Program-made: the position numbers and the translations under genes | Part shown: one piece after another, positions 21,951 through 26,166 of the stretch | How positions within the stretch are numbered: the first letter of the stretch is position 1 | Layout of the letters: each line of letters starts with the position of its first letter | NCBI GenBank assembly: GCA_949451265.1 | Contig: CASTQR010000003.1 | Span: forward strand, 1 to 26,166 | Length of the DNA stretch: 26,166 bases | Source: an uncultured Eubacteriales bacterium | GTDB lineage: Bacteria > Bacillota_A > Clostridia > Oscillospirales > Oscillospiraceae | Direction: 5' to 3' | The notes under the pieces: model-generated | Told to the model about the DNA's origin: nothing | Database searches by the model: none | The model's input: the letters and a program-made list of their open reading frames with translations, nothing else

Positions 21951-23270
21951 ATGGATCTGCAAAACAACCAAAACGGCCAACAGGGGCAGGTGCCCCAGTC
22001 CGGCGGCGCGCTGGGCATTGAGGAGAGCTGCAGGGAGCTGACGCGGTATCTGGGGGACATCCTCTGGGACACGCCCCAGGCCAAGCTGGACAAGAGCCGC
22101 CTGGCGGAGCCCTGCCGGGAGCTGGGGGAGGCGCTGGAGTCCTTCCGCGCCCTGGCGGAGGAGCTGGCGGACTACTCCGCCCAGCTGTCCAAGGGCTGCT
22201 TGGACATCGACTTCCCCCAGCGGGAGAGCTGCCTGTACGGGGGGCTGAAAAACCTCCACGCAAACCTGAAGCACCTCACCTGGCAGGCGGGGCAGGTGGC
22301 CAAGGGGGACTACTCCCAGCATGTGTCCCACCTGGGGGCCTTCTCCGATGCCTTCAACGAGATGACCCGCCAGCTGGACGAGCGCCGCTCCCAGCTGAAG
22401 GCGGAGGTCCGCCGGGCCCAGAACCGGGCGGACATCATTGAGAGCTACACCGAGATGCTGGTGGACCTGCTGGACCAGCGGGACGAGTGGCTGCTGGTGG
22501 TGGACGAGGAGACCCGGGAGGTGGTCCACTGTAATAAGCGGGGCCAGGAGAACGGGGAGGGCGGCGCGTACTGCGAGAGCTGCAAGCACCGCCTGCCCAT
22601 CCAGTCCAAGATCCTGGAGTGGGAGCGCACCGAGCGGTACAAGGTGTGGGAGCTGGAGGAGCGGGCCCGGGGGGCCTGCTACCGGATCATCTCCTTCCCC
22701 ATCGAGTGGCAGGGGCGGCCCTCCTGCGTCCACATCATCATGGACGTGACCAGCGAGAAGATGAACGCCCGGCACCTGAACGCCCAGGTCTACCACGACC
22801 TGGACACCGGCATCCGCAACGGCCAGTTCCTGGAGGAGTTCATGGAACAGACCCTCCGGGAAAAGCAGGACGTGACCATGTGCTGCCTGGATCTGGAGGG
22901 CGTGGACGAGATCAACCAGACCTACGGCCACAAGGTGGGGGACGCCTATATCCAGAACTTCGTGGAGATCGTCCGCAAGAACTTCCGCAGCGGGGACACC
23001 TTCGCCCGCGTCAAAGACGACAAGTTCTGCCTGGTGCTGTCCGGCAACGTGAAGCACCTCATCGAGCGGAAGATGGCGGAGATCCTCACCATCTTCCAGC
23101 GGGACGACGACCGGATCTTCTGCCACCGCTGTAACTTCAAGTACAGCATCATCGAGGTGGTGGGGGAGGAGAACACCCAGTCCCTCAAGGAGCTGCTGTC
23201 CACCGCCGAGGCGGCCATCCGCCGGAAGAAGCGCAGGCGCACCTCCTCCCTGGATCTGATGGACTGGTGA
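21951..23270 (+). CDS. Soluble HAMP/PAS-like protein with degenerate GGDEF domain
   Basis: There is no membrane segment. A hydrophilic N-terminal region (1-55) is followed by a HAMP-like helical stretch near 105-155 (AGQVAKGDYSQHVSHLGAFS), a PAS-like domain near 165-265 with YCESCKHR, and a GGDEF domain from about 280. The synthase motif reads KDDKF (355-359) instead of GGDEF, so cyclic di-GMP synthesis is unlikely. The inhibitory site RxxD is kept as R346-SG-D349, so the domain may bind c-di-GMP. The tail is basic (RRKKRRRTSS). The ATG at 21951 is nine bases after the V4R stop in the shifted frame. The original partner was probably the V4R protein. A strong terminator follows at 23295. The domain call is firm, the effector role is inferred. 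Confidence 0.9.
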   Translation: MDLQNNQNGQQGQVPQSGGALGIEESCRELTRYLGDILWDTPQAKLDKSRLAEPCRELGEALESFRALAEELADYSAQLSKGCLDIDFPQRESCLYGGLKNLHANLKHLTWQAGQVAKGDYSQHVSHLGAFSDAFNEMTRQLDERRSQLKAEVRRAQNRADIIESYTEMLVDLLDQRDEWLLVVDEETREVVHCNKRGQENGEGGAYCESCKHRLPIQSKILEWERTERYKVWELEERARGACYRIISFPIEWQGRPSCVHIIMDVTSEKMNARHLNAQVYHDLDTGIRNGQFLEEFMEQTLREKQDVTMCCLDLEGVDEINQTYGHKVGDAYIQNFVEIVRKNFRSGDTFARVKDDKFCLVLSGNVKHLIERKMAEILTIFQRDDDRIFCHRCNFKYSIIEVVGEENTQSLKELLSTAEAAIRRKKRRRTSSLDLMDW

Positions 23271-23294
23271 GCCAGCCCGAAAAAAACGGCGCGA

Positions 23295-23327
23295 AAGGGC
23301 CGCCCCATAGGGGCGGCCTTTCTTTCT
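23295..23327. terminator. Terminator between the convergent signalling genes
   Basis: A 12-bp G/C stem (23295-23306 with 23310-23321, one G-T pair) with an ATA loop is followed by TTTCTTTCT. It ends the plus-strand gene and sits before the minus-strand stop. Confidence 0.8.
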
Positions 23328-23335
23328 ATGCCCGA

Positions 23336-26166
23336 TTACCCGTCGGCGGCGCTCCGGCAGTCCGGCCGGTAGAACCGGTTGGAGTTCAGCAGCTTCTCCT
23401 GCTGGACGGTGGTGATCTCGCCGGTGATATCCTTAAGGAACACGTAGAACAGCCGGTGCTCCTCCCCGTACTTGGAGGTCTCCAGATGGCCCCAGTCGTC
23501 CACCCAGCGGATCTCCCCGTCCTTGCGGATGATCCGGTACTGCACGTAGTCCATGTCCCGGTCGGAGTGCCGGATCTGGTGGGAGATCTCCCACTCCACC
23601 CGATCCAGATCCTCCGGGTGCACCAGCCCCCGGAAGGAGTAGCCGATGTGCTCCATCAGCTCCCGCAGGGTCTGGCAGCCGAACAGCTCCATCACCGCCG
23701 GGTTGGCGTACAGCATCTTTTCGCCCTCCTCCGCGCTGTAGACAAAGAAGGCGTCCGACATATTGGCCAGGGTGGCCACCATGTTCTCCTGCCGCTTCTG
23801 CTGCTCCTCCCGGATCATTCTGTCAATGCTGCGGATGGTGATCACGGCGGTCTTGGGCTTGCCGTTCTCCCGCTCGCTGACGGTGATGGTGGTAACGCAC
23901 CACTCGTCCGGGCTGTACCGGGTGGCCCGGCGGTAGCGGAGCTCCACCGTGTCCTGGTCCTGGAGGGCCTCCCGCAGATAGTCCAGGGAGAGGAAGCGGC
24001 GGATATTGGCCTCGTTGTCCGCGATGATCTTCCCGGTGCCGAAGTGCCGGTCCACCACGGCCTCATAGTTCCCCCGCTCCAGGATCAGATCCCCGTCGGG
24101 GTACAGCATCCGGCAGTAGTTCTCCTGGATCTGGAGGTAGTAGACCTCCCGGAAGGCCCGGACAATGCCGCTGAACGCGCCCTCGTAGACCTGGTTGCTG
24201 GTCACGTCCCGCAGGATACAGCCCACGTAGCCGTACTCCTGCTGGAACAGGGTGAACTGCAAATAGTGGCCGGACAGGGAGCTGTAGGCGTAGTGCTCCA
24301 GCTTGTCCCCCAGGAAGGCCGCCCGGTAGCACTTGTTCAGAATCTGCTTGAAATTGTCCCCGAAGGCCTTGAGGATCAGGTGGCGCAGACGGTTGGCGTC
24401 CCCGCCGCACATACGCTCCATCTCGTGGTTGATGTAGACGATGTCGTAGTCGATGGGCTCGCCCTCCGCGTTCAGGGCGATCCGGGACAGGCCGAAGGCG
24501 CAGGGCAGGGGGCCGTAGCTATGCTCCAGCTGGGGCAGCAGCATACAGGATTCCCCAGGCGCCACCTTGTCCACCCGCGCCTTCTCCTGGCGCTGCTCCT
24601 CCAGGTCGCTGATGTCCACGAGGGAGACCAGGTACATCCGGTGCCCCTCCTTCTCCCGGAGGAAGAACACCCGCATCCGGAGCCACAGCACCCGGCCGTC
24701 CACCCGGATATAGTGGACATTGCCCTCCGATCCGGCGGGCCGCCGCTCGTAGGCCCGCTCGAACAGGCCCCGCATCACGGGACGGTCGTCGTCCCGGACG
24801 CTGCTCCACATCTTCCGGGACAGGTCGCTGGTACTCAGCGCGTCCAGCCCCGCCATCCGGTAGCCCTGTTCGTTGATCCGGGCGATCTCGAACCGGCCGT
24901 TTCCCACGTCCACGTCGTAGACGGCGGCGGCGCCCAGGATGTTGTTCACCATGGTGTCGGTGAACAGGTTGCCGTCCAGGAACTCCCGGGCGTGGAAGCC
25001 CTCCACCTGGCGGCAGTGGAGGCCGGTGAAGTCCAGCCGCCGCTCGTCCGCCAGCATGACCTCGAACTGGTCGATGGGCAGGGGCTTGCAGTAGTAATAG
25101 CCCTGGACATACTGGCAGCCCATGGAGCGCAGCACATTCTCCTGCTGGAGGTTTTCCACCCCCTCCACGATGATGGGCAGGCCCATGAGACGGGCCATGT
25201 TCACGATGGACTCCAGGATGCCGATGCCCTTCTGCTCCTCCCCCTCGCCGATCTCCAGGAAGCGCATATCAATTTTCAGCACGTCCACCGCAATGCTTTT
25301 CAGCATATTCAGCGAGGAGTAGCCGCTGCCGAAGTCGTCCATCATCACCAGCAGCCCCGTCTCCCGCAGCCGGTCCACGGTGCTGTTGATGGTGTCATCC
25401 TCCTCGGCGTAGGCGCTCTCGGTAATCTCCGCCTTGAGGTACTTGGCGGGCAGGTCGTATTTTTTCAGCAGGTAGCCCAGATAGGCCGGCACGTCCATGG
25501 ACATGATGTCGATCCGGGAGATGTTGATGGAGACGGGCACCGGGTGGTAGCCCCGGTCCACCCAGCTTCTCAGCCACTGGCACACCCGCTCCCACACCTG
25601 CCGGTCCAGCAGGTGGATCATGCCGCTGCGTTCCAGCACGGGGATGAACTTCCCCGGCGGGATCAGGCCCTTGTCCGGGTGCCGCCAGCGCACCAGGGAC
25701 TCCGCCCCCACCACCTTGCCGGAGAAGATGTCGCACTGGGGCTGGGCAAAGAAGGTGAACTCGTCCCGTTCCAGGGCCTCGGTCACCTCCATCAGCAGGC
25801 GCATCTCCTCCTCCAGGTAGCTCTCCATCCCCGGGTTGTAGTAGGAGATCGGATCCCGCGCCGCGGCGCGGGACCGGGCCAGGGTGGCCCGGTCGTGAAA
25901 GACCTCCGGGGGCAGCTCCGGGTCGTCGATGGGGCTGACGCCGAACACGGGGAGCACCCCCAGGGCGCTGCCCTGGCTGGTGACGCCCGCCATGATCTCG
26001 TCCCACAGGTGCTGGATCAGCTCGTTGCGGAAGGGCATGACAAGACAGAAATTGTCCCCCTCAAAATAGCCGGTGACGCCGCCGTGCTCCTTGCGCAGGG
26101 CCTCCATGGCGTCGGCGATATGGCGCAAAAAGCGGTCGCCCATGTCCCGCCCGTGGAATTTATTAA
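23336..26166 (-). CDS. Degenerate GGDEF-EAL-PAS protein, 5' end cut by window
   Basis: At least 942 residues. The frame stays open to 26166, so the gene begins to the right and its true N-terminus is unseen. The ATG at 26141-26143 is inside the GGDEF domain. GGDEF signature reads FEGDNF and no RxxD site precedes it, so it is degenerate. The EAL domain has the key acids: ESL (25700-25702 holds the Glu), NISRIDI, AEITES, DDFGSGYSS (about 25329-25345), KIDMRF, EGVEN and QGYYYCKP, so c-di-GMP hydrolysis is predicted. After it come about 550 residues with at least two PAS-like domains; the last (ANPAVMELFGC...RWVDDWGH) has a PAC part ending in DITGEI. Sensor domains C-terminal to EAL are unusual. 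No membrane helix is seen in the visible part. Confidence 0.92.
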   Translation of the reverse strand, partial: NKFHGRDMGDRFLRHIADAMEALRKEHGGVTGYFEGDNFCLVMPFRNELIQHLWDEIMAGVTSQGSALGVLPVFGVSPIDDPELPPEVFHDRATLARSRAAARDPISYYNPGMESYLEEEMRLLMEVTEALERDEFTFFAQPQCDIFSGKVVGAESLVRWRHPDKGLIPPGKFIPVLERSGMIHLLDRQVWERVCQWLRSWVDRGYHPVPVSINISRIDIMSMDVPAYLGYLLKKYDLPAKYLKAEITESAYAEEDDTINSTVDRLRETGLLVMMDDFGSGYSSLNMLKSIAVDVLKIDMRFLEIGEGEEQKGIGILESIVNMARLMGLPIIVEGVENLQQENVLRSMGCQYVQGYYYCKPLPIDQFEVMLADERRLDFTGLHCRQVEGFHAREFLDGNLFTDTMVNNILGAAAVYDVDVGNGRFEIARINEQGYRMAGLDALSTSDLSRKMWSSVRDDDRPVMRGLFERAYERRPAGSEGNVHYIRVDGRVLWLRMRVFFLREKEGHRMYLVSLVDISDLEEQRQEKARVDKVAPGESCMLLPQLEHSYGPLPCAFGLSRIALNAEGEPIDYDIVYINHEMERMCGGDANRLRHLILKAFGDNFKQILNKCYRAAFLGDKLEHYAYSSLSGHYLQFTLFQQEYGYVGCILRDVTSNQVYEGAFSGIVRAFREVYYLQIQENYCRMLYPDGDLILERGNYEAVVDRHFGTGKIIADNEANIRRFLSLDYLREALQDQDTVELRYRRATRYSPDEWCVTTITVSERENGKPKTAVITIRSIDRMIREEQQKRQENMVATLANMSDAFFVYSAEEGEKMLYANPAVMELFGCQTLRELMEHIGYSFRGLVHPEDLDRVEWEISHQIRHSDRDMDYVQYRIIRKDGEIRWVDDWGHLETSKYGEEHRLFYVFLKDITGEITTVQQEKLLNSNRFYRPDCRSAADG

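Noticed and set aside
21942..22041. C-terminal end of the V4R frame as a genuine extension overlapping the next gene
   Set aside because: It reads as Arg/Lys/Thr-rich out-of-frame sequence; the conserved ending sits in another frame and stops before the next ATG.
20023..22263. 746-residue minus-strand open frame across the aldo/keto reductase and V4R genes
   Set aside because: It spans three real plus-strand genes and two promoters, and reads as biased antisense sequence.

Overview
The window looks like a piece of chromosome from a GC-rich member of the Clostridia, most likely the Oscillospiraceae (Flavonifractor/Lawsonibacter/Pseudoflavonifractor type). The reasons are the Firmicutes order murB-rapZ-yvcK-whiA, strong GGAGG ribosome sites, NrdR, a DUF421/DUF4363 pair, and GC-rich coding sequence with AT-rich promoters. 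The genus is an inference from gene content and style. There is no prophage, CRISPR array, insertion sequence or integrase. Apart from one broken gene and one gene cut by the right edge, every gene looks intact.

Layout. 1-1590: a possible small repeat element, then rodA on the minus strand, then a divergent promoter pair. 1615-2747: tsaE-tsaB (tRNA t6A modification), convergent with nrdR. 3413-3844: two small genes of unknown function, one encoding an Asn/Gln/Lys/Ser protein built on a 24-bp tandem repeat. 3885-4951: DUF421 and DUF4363 membrane proteins (minus). 5181-8460: three unknown genes (two membrane proteins and a Cys-containing protein), then guaA. 8461-8832: no protein gene, but a densely structured stretch, a shared terminator and tRNA-Thr(CGT). 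8833-17849: a long minus-strand block read murB > rapZ > yvcK > whiA > dnaE > cls, joining cell-wall precursor synthesis, carbon/wall control, replication and cardiolipin synthesis. 18034-18864: a Cys-rich protein of unknown function. 19064-21255: a membrane-anchored EEP-family hydrolase and an aldo/keto reductase with two [4Fe-4S] motifs. 21406-26166: a signalling cluster with a frameshifted V4R sensor gene, a soluble protein with a degenerate GGDEF domain that keeps its RxxD inhibitory site, and a convergent GGDEF-EAL-PAS protein running off the right edge.

The most unusual material is the signalling cluster. Both GGDEF domains have lost the synthase motif, while the EAL domain keeps its catalytic residues, so the locus seems built to sense and degrade cyclic di-GMP rather than make it. 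The partner V4R sensor is interrupted exactly at its conserved C-terminal Cys segment. Other points of interest are two sporulation-like promoters with the same ACC-N15-CATAC layout in front of two unknown genes, a promoter embedded in the terminator of the preceding gene (20158-20210), the multi-hairpin stretch 8494-8632, and several perfect hairpins without T-tracts in leaders (rodA, guaA, whiA, V4R).
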